The position numbers and the translations under genes were made by a program. From contig SMWN01000074.1 of NCBI GenBank assembly GCA_004356415.1, positions 1 through 5,593 of the forward strand: a stretch of DNA of 5,593 nt. Reading direction: 5' to 3'. Shown here piece by piece: positions 1 to 5,593 of this stretch; position 1 is the first letter of the stretch; each line of letters begins with the position of its first letter. This DNA is from Gammaproteobacteria bacterium. GTDB taxonomy: Bacteria; Pseudomonadota; Gammaproteobacteria; Eutrophobiales; Eutrophobiaceae. The notes under the pieces are model-generated. The model saw only the letters and a list, made by a program, of their open reading frames with translations, searched no databases and was not told where the DNA came from.

Positions 1-473
1 ACAGACTGGTTATAACCTCTCGAAATCAACCTGCGAGTATGTAGAGGGACGGGAATGATGCAATCAGGTCGCGCTGTGTCATCATTGAAAAATATTTCAC
101 CCATCATTCCACCCAGATAATTCGCAAGCTCGATACACTGCCTGAACTTCATACATTGAATAATATGATTTACTGGATAGTGATATTGAAACAACGCTCG
201 GGATTTGTTGATGAAAACCCCTGAATGACCAATACGACCCGGAGAGCCAGGACGGTTTAGACATGCGGCACACAACCTTGATGCGGTGTTTGGTCTGGCA
301 CAGGCAGGACAGGCGGTCGTGTTAAAAGGCAGGTCGATCAGGCAGGCAGGGCATATCGTCTCGGGGCCTTCGCTGCGATTAGCACACAAAAAACAATGGT
401 TGCCGAATAAGGCGACGAGCTTGTTGTAAACTTTTATGCAGCCTTTCTGGTTGACAGCGAGTCCTTTACGCAT
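1..473 (-). CDS. comF: ComF-family amidophosphoribosyltransferase-like protein, N-terminal part (runs off the window edge)
   Basis: The minus strand is open from an ATG at 473 to the window edge, giving 157 codons without a stop; the C-terminus is missing. The start of the protein carries four CxxC pairs (Cys27/30, 41/44, 55/58, 68/71), typical of the double zinc-ribbon that begins ComF/GntX proteins. A Y-x-YP...II...KF stretch follows (about residues 97-110), then the family signature PVPLH (141-145) and RGYNQS (152-157). The PRPP-binding loop expected downstream lies outside the window. ComF proteins are linked to DNA uptake in naturally competent bacteria, and the E. coli homologue GntX/YhgH to use of DNA as a nutrient; the biochemical role is unsettled. 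The ATG at 473 has AGGA five bases upstream; an in-frame ATG at 488 is an alternative with a poorer site. The gene is divergent from bioB, a neighbourhood also known in pseudomonads. Confidence 0.9.
   Translation of the reverse strand, partial: MRKGLAVNQKGCIKVYNKLVALFGNHCFLCANRSEGPETICPACLIDLPFNTTACPACARPNTASRLCAACLNRPGSPGRIGHSGVFINKSRALFQYHYPVNHIIQCMKFRQCIELANYLGGMMGEIFFNDDTARPDCIIPVPLHTRRLISRGYNQS
424..457 (+). promoter_or_regulatory. Candidate BirA (biotin repressor) operator
   Basis: TTGTAAACT (424-432), a 16-base spacer, then GGTTGACAG (449-457). The known proteobacterial BirA site is TTGTAAACC, a spacer of about 15-16 bases, then GGTTTACAA; the match is 8 of 9 in the left half and 7 of 9 in the right half. 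The right half contains the TTGACA -35 hexamer of the predicted bioB promoter, so bound BirA-biotinyl-AMP would be expected to block RNA polymerase, as at the E. coli bio operator. The site lies inside the 5' coding part of comF. Regulation by BirA is inferred from sequence and position only; it also requires a BirA with a DNA-binding domain elsewhere in the genome. Confidence 0.7.
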
Positions 474-478
474 ATGAT
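451..478 (+). promoter_or_regulatory. Predicted sigma70 promoter for the bioBFHCD operon
   Basis: TTGACA (451-456) is a perfect -35 hexamer. After a 16-base spacer comes TATGAT (473-478), a -10 hexamer with one mismatch to TATAAT. Transcription would start near 484-487, giving a leader of about 50 bases before bioB. The promoter lies within the beginning of comF on the opposite strand, and the first base of the -10 is part of the comF start codon. Overlap with the BirA-like operator supports it as the regulated operon promoter. Confidence 0.7.
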
Positions 479-536
479 TCCTAATCATCCCTATCTAATA
501 AATTTTCAATAACAAGAGACCAACAAAGCTACGCTT

Positions 537-1514
537 ATGTCTAATTGTGTTCAAGTATTAGAGAAAAATAAAGAAATTCGTCATGACTGGCAGACACAAG
601 AAGTTTTGTCGTTAATGACACAGCCATTAAACGATCTGTTGTTTCAGGCTCAGTCTATTCACCGGAAATATTTTGATGCCAACACGGTGCAGCTCAGCAC
701 TTTGTTAAATATCAAGCGTGGCGGCTGTCCTGAAGATTGTGCCTATTGTCCACAAAGCGCTCGTTACAAAACTGTGGTCAAGGGAGAACCAATACTGTCA
801 TTAGATGAAATAAGAAATGCAGCCGAAAATGCAAAGCGAGAGGGGGCGACGCGCTTTTGTATGGGAGCAGCATGGCGTAGTCCAAAAGAACGGGACTTCA
901 AGCTAGTGTTAGATATGGTCAAAGAAGTCAAGGCTATGGGCATGGAAACCTGCGTGACGATGGGCATGTTAAATGAGGATCAAACATTTAGATTGAAACA
1001 GGCCGGTCTGGATTTTTATAATCATAACCTAGATTGTTCCGAATCATTTTATGAAACCATTATCAGCACCAGAGACTACAGGGACCGGCTCGAGACTTTG
1101 GCAAGAGTACGCAAGGCAGGTATTAACGTTTGTTCTGGCGGCATCATTGGCATGGGCGAGGGAAAATCAGATCGTGCGGAAATGTTATGTACATTAGCCA
1201 ATCTGGAAAAACACCCGGAGAGCGTGCCCATCAACCTTTTGGTGAAGGTCAAAGGCACACCGTTGGCAGATGTTGAAGATCTTGATCCCTTTGATATGGT
1301 GCGTATGATTGCCACCGCAAGGATCATGATGCCAGCCGCTTATGTGCGCCTGTCTGCCGGACGGTCAGGAATGAATGATGAACATCAGGCGCTTTGTTTT
1401 ATGGCCGGAGCAAACTCCATCTTCTATGGTGAAGAACTTTTGACGACAGACAATCCGGCGCTTGAAAAAGATCGCCTATTATTTGATCGTCTTGGTATCA
1501 ATGCGCTGCAGTAA
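537..1514 (+). CDS. bioB: Biotin synthase (radical SAM, dethiobiotin to biotin)
   Basis: 325 residues. BioB inserts sulfur into dethiobiotin in the last step of biotin synthesis, using a radical-SAM [4Fe-4S] cluster and an auxiliary [2Fe-2S] cluster as sulfur donor. The radical-SAM motif CxxxCxxC is Cys64, Cys68, Cys71 within GGCPEDCAYCPQS. By alignment from memory with E. coli BioB (offset 11), the [2Fe-2S] ligands are Cys108, Cys139, Cys199 and Arg271. YNHNLD (161-166) and VPINLLVKVKGTPL (230-243) are also conserved. The N-terminus is about 11 residues longer than in E. coli, and the protein ends soon after LFDRLGI, lacking the variable C-terminal tail of the E. coli enzyme. No good Shine-Dalgarno site sits just before the ATG; a GAGA at 515-518 is rather far. 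First gene of the operon. Confidence 0.97.
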   Translation: MSNCVQVLEKNKEIRHDWQTQEVLSLMTQPLNDLLFQAQSIHRKYFDANTVQLSTLLNIKRGGCPEDCAYCPQSARYKTVVKGEPILSLDEIRNAAENAKREGATRFCMGAAWRSPKERDFKLVLDMVKEVKAMGMETCVTMGMLNEDQTFRLKQAGLDFYNHNLDCSESFYETIISTRDYRDRLETLARVRKAGINVCSGGIIGMGEGKSDRAEMLCTLANLEKHPESVPINLLVKVKGTPLADVEDLDPFDMVRMIATARIMMPAAYVRLSAGRSGMNDEHQALCFMAGANSIFYGEELLTTDNPALEKDRLLFDRLGINALQ

Positions 1515-1542
1515 AGCCAGCTTTTCTATAAACCAATTTTTA

Positions 1543-2760
1543 ATGAGTTCCCAGATCGATAGTTCCAAGGACAAGAGTATTAGGGAAAATAGATCCAGAT
1601 GTGATAGTTTTGTAGACAGGCTTGAGCAAAAACTTAAGTGCCGCAGAGAACAAAATCTTTTCCGCAAACGACACACACTGGCATCACGCCAGGGATCCAC
1701 GGTTAAAATTGATAATCATGAACTAATAAATTTTTGTAGCAATGATTACCTTGGTTTGGCCAATCATCCAGAGATGGTGTCAGCGTTTAAGAAGACGGCT
1801 GATCAATATGGTGTTGGTAGTGGTGCCTCATCACTGGTGTGTGGCAGATGTGATTTACACCAACGGCTCGAGGAAAAGCTCGCAGAGAAAACAGGACGAG
1901 AAGCAGCCCTGCTCTTTCCAAGTGGCTATATGGCAAATCTGGCCGTGGCAACAACATTCGCAGGAAGAGCAGACGGGGTGTTTCTTGATCGCCTGGCCCA
2001 CGCTTCTCTCATCGATGCGGCACGTTTATCAAATGCCAGGCTGCACCGATATCAACATGTCGATCCTAGCTCACTGGATCTTGCCCTTAAAAAGTCTTCT
2101 TCTAATGAGAAGTTAGTCCTTACTGATGCCGTCTTTAGCATGGACGGCGATAAGGCACCACTGAAAGAATTAATCAGCGTATGTAATGTAAATCACGCTG
2201 TACTTGTCGTTGATGATGCGCACGGTTTTGGTGTGCTAGGAAAAACGGGCGGTGGTTTGCTGGAAGAAAAAGAAATCCCAGTCGGGGACGTTCCCATTTT
2301 TGTTGCAACATTTGGTAAAGCGCTAGGGACTGCCGGGGCGTTTATTGCTGCAGATCAGACAATCATTGAAACACTTATACAGTTTGCCAGGACGTATATT
2401 TATACGACAGCACAACCGCCAGCACTTGTTAGTGCAACGCTCGCGTCCCTTGAAGTTCTCGAAAGTGAATCATGGCGCAGAGAAAAGCTGGGCGCTTTGG
2501 TGAAACGTTTTTGTTCCGGTGCCAGCGCCCTAGGGTTGAATCTTTTATCGTCGGAGACAGCCATTCAACCACTGGTGATCGGGGGATCAGAAAATGCATC
2601 GCGGATCAGTCATAACTTATTTGATAAAGGGTTTCTTATCACGGCAATCAGGCCACCAACAGTGCCCGAAGGCAGCGCGCGTTTACGCATCACATTATCA
2701 GCTGTACATACAGAAGAACAGGTGGACCGTTTACTGGAAACGCTGGGCAGCTTGTTGTGA
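1543..2760 (+). CDS. bioF: 8-amino-7-oxononanoate synthase (KAPA synthase, PLP-dependent)
   Basis: 405 residues from the ATG at 1543. BioF condenses pimeloyl-ACP with L-alanine, releasing CO2, to give 8-amino-7-oxononanoate. It belongs to the alpha-oxoamine synthase group of fold-type I PLP enzymes. Visible motifs are INFCSNDYLGL (62-72), the PLP-stacking His in LAHASL (His153), VFSMDGD (197-203), VDDAHGFG (223-230) with Asp224 and His227, the PLP-binding lysine in TFGKALG (Lys259), and AIRPPTVP (368-375). The frame stays open upstream to a TTG at 1462 and an ATG at 1501 inside bioB. I prefer 1543 because homology begins only near residue 21 (DSFVDRLEQ) and the 28-bp gap to bioB suits an operon. 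None of these starts has a clear Shine-Dalgarno site, so the N-terminus is uncertain. Its stop overlaps the GTG start of bioH. Confidence 0.96.
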   Translation: MSSQIDSSKDKSIRENRSRCDSFVDRLEQKLKCRREQNLFRKRHTLASRQGSTVKIDNHELINFCSNDYLGLANHPEMVSAFKKTADQYGVGSGASSLVCGRCDLHQRLEEKLAEKTGREAALLFPSGYMANLAVATTFAGRADGVFLDRLAHASLIDAARLSNARLHRYQHVDPSSLDLALKKSSSNEKLVLTDAVFSMDGDKAPLKELISVCNVNHAVLVVDDAHGFGVLGKTGGGLLEEKEIPVGDVPIFVATFGKALGTAGAFIAADQTIIETLIQFARTYIYTTAQPPALVSATLASLEVLESESWRREKLGALVKRFCSGASALGLNLLSSETAIQPLVIGGSENASRISHNLFDKGFLITAIRPPTVPEGSARLRITLSAVHTEEQVDRLLETLGSLL

Positions 2761-3521
2761 GAGAGAACGGGCAAAAAGGCCTGGTACTGATACATGGTTG
2801 GGGGTTTGGCCGTTGGATATGGGATAGTTTCATTCCCTGTCTCGAGGATCGCTGGCGTGTAACAAGCATTGATTTACCGGGTTATGGCGCATCGGAAAAA
2901 TTAGTATTTGCTGACAACGATAAAGCGGATATTAATCAAATTGTGAAGCGTATCGAGCCAGGCATACCTGAAGATTCCATACTACTCGCCTGGTCGCTGG
3001 GTGGTTTGATCGCCATGAAACTTGCCAGTGTCAGAAAGGATATTAAGTCTCTGGTGCTTATTGCGAATAGCCCGTGTTTTTTAAATAAATCTGATTGGCA
3101 ACATGGTGTTGAGCCTGTCTATTTTAATCAACTGACAAGCCGGCTCAGCAAGGACAAAATAAAAACTCTGCAGAACTTTGCAGGTCTGGTGGCTATGGGC
3201 GACAAACAACCCAGACAAACAATAAACATGTTAAGCGAATGCATCGGAGACAACGCACCGGATATTGAAACACTACAGACGGGCTTGGAGTTATTAAGTA
3301 AAGCAGATGCGCGCCAGGCTATGGCAAACCAGCATTGCCCGACCGGGATGATCTTCGGTGAAAACGATGTGTTAGTGAGGCGCTCAACAGCGGAGGCCGT
3401 ACGAGCAATACGACCAGATATCAATACCATTGAGATTACGGAATCAGGCCATGCACCGTTTCTATCACGTCCTCAGGAAACAGCAGATGCCTTGACAAAA
3501 CTCATGGGCAGTCTTTTGTAA
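2757..3521 (+). CDS. bioH: Pimeloyl-[ACP] methyl ester carboxylesterase
   Basis: 254 residues, alpha/beta-hydrolase fold. BioH hydrolyses the methyl ester of pimeloyl-ACP methyl ester, ending the BioC-initiated chain extension and releasing pimeloyl-ACP for BioF. Visible features are the oxyanion-region HGWG (13-16), DLPGYG (39-44), and the nucleophile elbow WSLGG with Ser80. Asp204 in GENDVLV and His232 in SGHAPF complete the triad. NSPCF (104-108) and the AWSLGG context are BioH-like rather than generic hydrolase. The start is a GTG whose last two bases form part of the bioF TGA stop (GTGA). No strong ribosome binding site is seen, so translation is probably coupled to bioF. Length matches E. 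coli BioH closely. Its position between bioF and bioC supports the assignment over other esterases. Confidence 0.95.
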   Translation: MRENGQKGLVLIHGWGFGRWIWDSFIPCLEDRWRVTSIDLPGYGASEKLVFADNDKADINQIVKRIEPGIPEDSILLAWSLGGLIAMKLASVRKDIKSLVLIANSPCFLNKSDWQHGVEPVYFNQLTSRLSKDKIKTLQNFAGLVAMGDKQPRQTINMLSECIGDNAPDIETLQTGLELLSKADARQAMANQHCPTGMIFGENDVLVRRSTAEAVRAIRPDINTIEITESGHAPFLSRPQETADALTKLMGSLL

Positions 3522-3524
3522 ATC

Positions 3525-4427
3525 ATGACGGTCGATAAAAACAAAGTAGCTGCAAACTTCGGCAAGTCTGCGAATGATTATGCAGAACATGCCGTGTTAC
3601 AGAAGATGGTTACTGAACGCCTGCTGGAAAGGCTGCAACTTGTTAGCATCGTGCCAAAGGTGATTGTTGATGCAGGCTCAGGAACGGGGGGTGCCGCGAG
3701 ACAATTGAAGAAGATGTACCGGGGGGCGGAAGTTATTCAGCTGGATTTATCCTTTGACATGTTGTGCAAGGCAAGGTCGCTAGACTCTAGATTTTTTTCA
3801 AAACAACACTTTGTCTGTGCTGATATTGAAAAATTACCGCTAGCTAAAAATGTGACGGAATTGTTTTTCTCAAGCCTGATGCTGCAATGGTGTAATGACC
3901 TTGATGTGGCATTCACCCAGATCAAAAGCACACTCAAAATACAAGGGCTGTTTCTGTTTGCCACCCTGGGCCCTGATACCTTGAAGGAATTGCGCTCAAG
4001 CTGGGCCGCGGTGGATGATGGAGTTCACGTCAATACGTTTATGGATATGCATGATGTGGGAGATGCTTTGGTTCGTGCAGGCTTTGTTGAGCCTGTCATG
4101 GACGTAGAAAATATCACCATGACGTATGAAGATTGCTTCTCGCTGATGAAAGATTTAAAGGTGTTGGGTTCCAGCAATGCAGACATCGAGAGACGTAAAA
4201 GTTTAACCGGGAAAAACAAAATAAATGACATGATAGCCGCCTATGAGAGCTTCCGGGTCGAAGGACGGTTGCCGTTGACCTATGAAATCGTCTACGGGCA
4301 TGCCTGGACACCATTACAGGAAACCGTGCCAGGGAATGTTTATGGCGATCTGGTCAATGAATCTTATTTCCCGATATCGTCGTTAAAGGGCACGTTAAAG
4401 AACAGGCCGAAGAAGCGGGGCAAGTGA
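3525..4427 (+). CDS. bioC: Malonyl-[ACP] O-methyltransferase
   Basis: 300 residues, class I SAM-dependent methyltransferase. BioC methylates the free carboxyl of malonyl-ACP (or malonyl-CoA), disguising it so fatty acid synthase can extend it to a pimeloyl ester. The N-terminal KVAANFGKSANDYAEHA (7-23) is typical of BioC. Motif I is DAGSGTG (49-55), with Ser where many family members have Cys. QLDLSFDML (72-80) is the acidic loop for SAM ribose, and the CADIEKLPL region (98-106) and SSLMLQW (116-122) follow. The C-terminal part has DLKVLGSSN (210-218) and LTYEIVYGHAW (251-261), both BioC-specific in my recall of the family. It ends in a short basic tail (PKKRGK). ATG three bases after the bioH stop, with no clear Shine-Dalgarno. 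It overlaps bioD by four bases. Somewhat longer than the E. coli protein (about 250 residues). Confidence 0.95.
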   Translation: MTVDKNKVAANFGKSANDYAEHAVLQKMVTERLLERLQLVSIVPKVIVDAGSGTGGAARQLKKMYRGAEVIQLDLSFDMLCKARSLDSRFFSKQHFVCADIEKLPLAKNVTELFFSSLMLQWCNDLDVAFTQIKSTLKIQGLFLFATLGPDTLKELRSSWAAVDDGVHVNTFMDMHDVGDALVRAGFVEPVMDVENITMTYEDCFSLMKDLKVLGSSNADIERRKSLTGKNKINDMIAAYESFRVEGRLPLTYEIVYGHAWTPLQETVPGNVYGDLVNESYFPISSLKGTLKNRPKKRGK

Positions 4428-5116
4428 GAGGGATGCCAGGATATTTCATTACCGGGACAGACACAGGCGTGGGGAAAACCTGGGTGACATTGGCGCTGAT
4501 GAAGGCGATGCAAAATAAGGGGAAAGTTGTTGTTGGCATGAAGCCGGTTGCCTGTGGTTGCAAGGAGACTAGAGATGGTCTGCGCCATGGCGATGCCCTC
4601 AGCATCCTTAAACAGTCCAGTCGGCTTGTTAATTATAACACTGTCAACCCCTATGCCTTTCAACATGCGATTGCTCCTCATATTGCGGCAGAACTGGTTG
4701 GGGTGATGATTGATATTGAAAAAATTGCAGGTGAATTTGAAAAGTTAATAAAAGATTCCGACTGTGTGCTTGTGGAGGGGATCGGGGGTTGGTGTGTCCC
4801 TTTAGGGGGCGACATCATGTTGTCGGAGTTGGTCAATCGCCTTGATTTGCCGGTGATACTCGTCGTCGGCCTGCGCCTGGGCTGTATTAACCATACCCTA
4901 TCTACGGTCAGGGCTATCCGTACTGATGGTGTAAACCTGTGTGGCTGGGTGAGTAATCAGTTAGATAAAGACTACTTATTTACACAGGAAACAATCGATA
5001 CTTTAAATGAAAGATTAGCCTGTCCGCACATTGCAGATCTGGCTTATATGAAAGATTTTGAGCCGGACAAAATGCTTGATAGAATCAATCTGTCGCTTAT
5101 TATGGAAGGGGCTTAA
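4424..5116 (+). CDS. bioD: ATP-dependent dethiobiotin synthetase
   Basis: 230 residues from GTG. BioD carboxylates 7,8-diaminopelargonate and closes the ureido ring with ATP to form dethiobiotin. The P-loop is GTDTGVGKT (11-19) with Lys18 and Thr19. MKPVACG (39-45) carries the substrate-region Lys40. LRHGDAL (53-59), TVNPYAF (73-79), VEGIGGW (117-123, Glu118) and GLRLGCINHTLST (149-161) complete the family pattern. Two positions differ from E. coli: Cys44 where E. coli has Ser (KPVASG), and Ile120 where VEGAGGW has Ala. The GTG overlaps the bioC stop as GTGA, the same junction as bioF/bioH. An in-frame ATG at 4433 would remove three residues and fits the usual BioD N-terminus about as well, but leaves GAGGG almost touching the start codon. 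Last gene of the operon. Confidence 0.96.
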   Translation: MRGMPGYFITGTDTGVGKTWVTLALMKAMQNKGKVVVGMKPVACGCKETRDGLRHGDALSILKQSSRLVNYNTVNPYAFQHAIAPHIAAELVGVMIDIEKIAGEFEKLIKDSDCVLVEGIGGWCVPLGGDIMLSELVNRLDLPVILVVGLRLGCINHTLSTVRAIRTDGVNLCGWVSNQLDKDYLFTQETIDTLNERLACPHIADLAYMKDFEPDKMLDRINLSLIMEGA

Positions 5117-5296
5117 GTTTTAGCAAAAAATAAGCTTAAGGTTCCAACCAAGGGTCAATATAGGGCATATCGTCGCATAGAGACAGGGCGAAAATAAGAT
5201 TATTTATTATTGTTCATTGATGATATTGACTGGCCATCATGAAGTCTGGTTAATGAAATAGGATCAATTAATTTGATTATGAACAGGAGATGGATT

Positions 5297-5329
5297 TAAT
5301 GAATGTTTCATTAGTAATTATATTTTTTT
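5297..5329 (+). terminator. Weak candidate terminator downstream of bioD
   Basis: A perfect 7-bp stem, TAATGAA (5297-5303) and TTCATTA (5307-5313), with a three-base TGT loop. A run of seven T (5323-5329) begins nine bases after the stem. The stem is almost all A-T and the T-run is not directly adjacent, so it is a poor intrinsic terminator. It lies about 180 bases past the bioD stop. No better terminator is visible in the gap. Confidence 0.2.
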
Positions 5330-5358
5330 ACCTATATTCAAAGGTATGGTGATTTTTG

Positions 5359-5388
5359 TTGATCGGGTCGCGAACAACAGCTTATACT
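5359..5388 (+). promoter_or_regulatory. Candidate sigma70 promoter for the DUF1269-like gene
   Basis: TTGATC (5359-5364, four of six to TTGACA), an 18-base spacer, then TATACT (5383-5388, five of six to TATAAT). Transcription would begin near 5395, about 60 bases before the ATG. The -10 overlaps an AT-rich inverted repeat. The local AT richness makes a chance match likely enough that this stays tentative. Confidence 0.35.
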
Positions 5389-5442
5389 TATTTATATAAG
5401 TAAGCGGGATTTACATTTTGTAACTTCCCCCTCTATTACTAT

Positions 5443-5446
5443 GGAG
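5443..5446 (+). promoter_or_regulatory. Ribosome binding site fixing the start at 5454
   Basis: GGAG sits seven bases before the ATG at 5454. This is the clearest Shine-Dalgarno site before any gene in the window and supports that start over other frames. Confidence 0.7.
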
Positions 5447-5453
5447 ATGCGCC

Positions 5454-5593
5454 ATGAATAGACGACTTTATTTTGTTTTGCCTGATGTGGACACATCTTT
5501 ACTAGTGGAAAGGGATCTTTTGCTGGCGAAAGTTAATGATAGTCTTATGCACTTCATGGGCAAACGTGGTACTGATCTGAAAGATCTTCCCGA
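5454..5593 (+). CDS. DUF1269-like conserved protein, N-terminal part (runs off the window edge)
   Basis: The frame is open from ATG to the window edge, 46 codons, beginning MNRRLYFVLPDVDTS. The pattern RRLYF-LPD-D, then E--LLLA-V-D--hHF--KRGT-L-DLP (h = hydrophobic), is one I recognise from small proteobacterial proteins annotated as DUF1269 or hypothetical membrane proteins. These have a short ferredoxin-like N-terminal part followed by glycine-rich membrane segments. Those segments, if present, would be outside the window, so membrane location cannot be checked here. Function is unknown. It is separated from bioD by 337 bases with its own candidate promoter and a good ribosome binding site, so it is probably not part of the biotin operon. 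Confidence 0.7.
   Translation, partial: MNRRLYFVLPDVDTSLLVERDLLLAKVNDSLMHFMGKRGTDLKDLP

Larger units (their letters stand above)
5117..5453. other. AT-rich intergenic region between bioD and the DUF1269-like gene
   Basis: No recognisable gene or RNA is seen in these 337 bases. Three weak structures are present. An interrupted hairpin at 5111-5135 spans the bioD stop (GCTTA/TAAGC outer stem, TTTT/AAAA inner stem) but has no T-run after it. A TAATGAA/TTCATTA hairpin lies at 5297-5313. ACTTAT/ATAAGT forms an inverted repeat at 5386-5401. A short frame at 5299-5352 could encode a 17-residue hydrophobic peptide with AGGAG upstream. The bioD frame also stays open for 25 codons after its stop (5117-5191), with no start codon or family resemblance, so this is probably chance. 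Confidence 0.6.

Noticed and set aside
348..360. The 13-base sequence AGGGCATATCGTC occurs here and again at 5162-5174, flanking the operon as a direct repeat.
   Set aside because: One 13-base match is not surprising in a window of this size. The left copy is ordinary comF coding sequence and nothing else around the copies matches.
301..360. Repeated CAGGCAGG-like units suggesting a short tandem repeat.
   Set aside because: They are codons for the repeated Cys-Pro-Ala-Cys pairs of the ComF zinc ribbon on the minus strand.
1076..1327. Open frames on the minus strand inside the bio genes, such as this one and 3128-3430.
   Set aside because: They lie opposite well-supported enzymes, show no recognisable family pattern and have no spacing or start signals of their own.
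1512..1529. After the bioB stop, the same frame reads SQLFY, resembling the LFYN near the C-terminus of longer BioB proteins, as if the stop had cut off the tail.
   Set aside because: The resemblance is only a few residues, and BioB tails vary in length. The protein already ends at the conserved LFDRLGI region.
5111..5135. Hairpin across the bioD stop as the operon terminator.
   Set aside because: The stem is interrupted and AT-rich, and no T-run follows it.

Overview
The window holds a complete, single-strand biotin operon, bioB-bioF-bioH-bioC-bioD (537-5116), flanked by two genes cut by the window edges. A ComF-family phosphoribosyltransferase gene lies on the minus strand at the left, and the start of a small conserved DUF1269-like protein lies on the plus strand at the right. 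The gene order bioBFHCD with a dedicated bioH, and a divergent comF next to bioB, point to a proteobacterium, most likely a gammaproteobacterium (a beta is possible). Base composition is moderate, with AT-rich spacers. No mobile elements, tRNAs, rRNAs or CRISPR arrays are visible.

Layout: (1) 1-473, minus strand: N-terminal 157 codons of comF, with four CxxC pairs and the conserved PVPLH/RGYNQS segment. (2) 424-478: a candidate BirA (biotin repressor) operator overlapping the -35 of a near-consensus sigma70 promoter for bioB. The operator lies inside the first codons of comF and the -10 covers the comF start codon. (3) 537-5116: five biotin genes packed tightly. They are separated by 28 bp (B/F), a 4-bp GTGA overlap (F/H), 3 bp (H/C) and a second 4-bp GTGA overlap (C/D). 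They probably form one transcript with translational coupling, since clear Shine-Dalgarno sites are scarce. (4) 5117-5453: an AT-rich gap with weak hairpins, a doubtful 17-codon hydrophobic micro-ORF, and a candidate promoter and good ribosome binding site for the next gene. (5) 5454-5593: the first 46 codons of that gene.

How the genes work together: BioC methylates malonyl-ACP, fatty acid synthase extends it to pimeloyl-ACP methyl ester, and BioH removes the methyl group. BioF condenses pimeloyl-ACP with alanine to KAPA, BioA (not in this window) makes DAPA, BioD closes the ureido ring to dethiobiotin, and BioB inserts sulfur to give biotin. All five encoded enzymes keep the expected catalytic motifs and look intact.

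This is a largely ordinary housekeeping region. The most notable feature is the regulatory arrangement between comF and bioB. I see no convincing evidence of an undescribed system.
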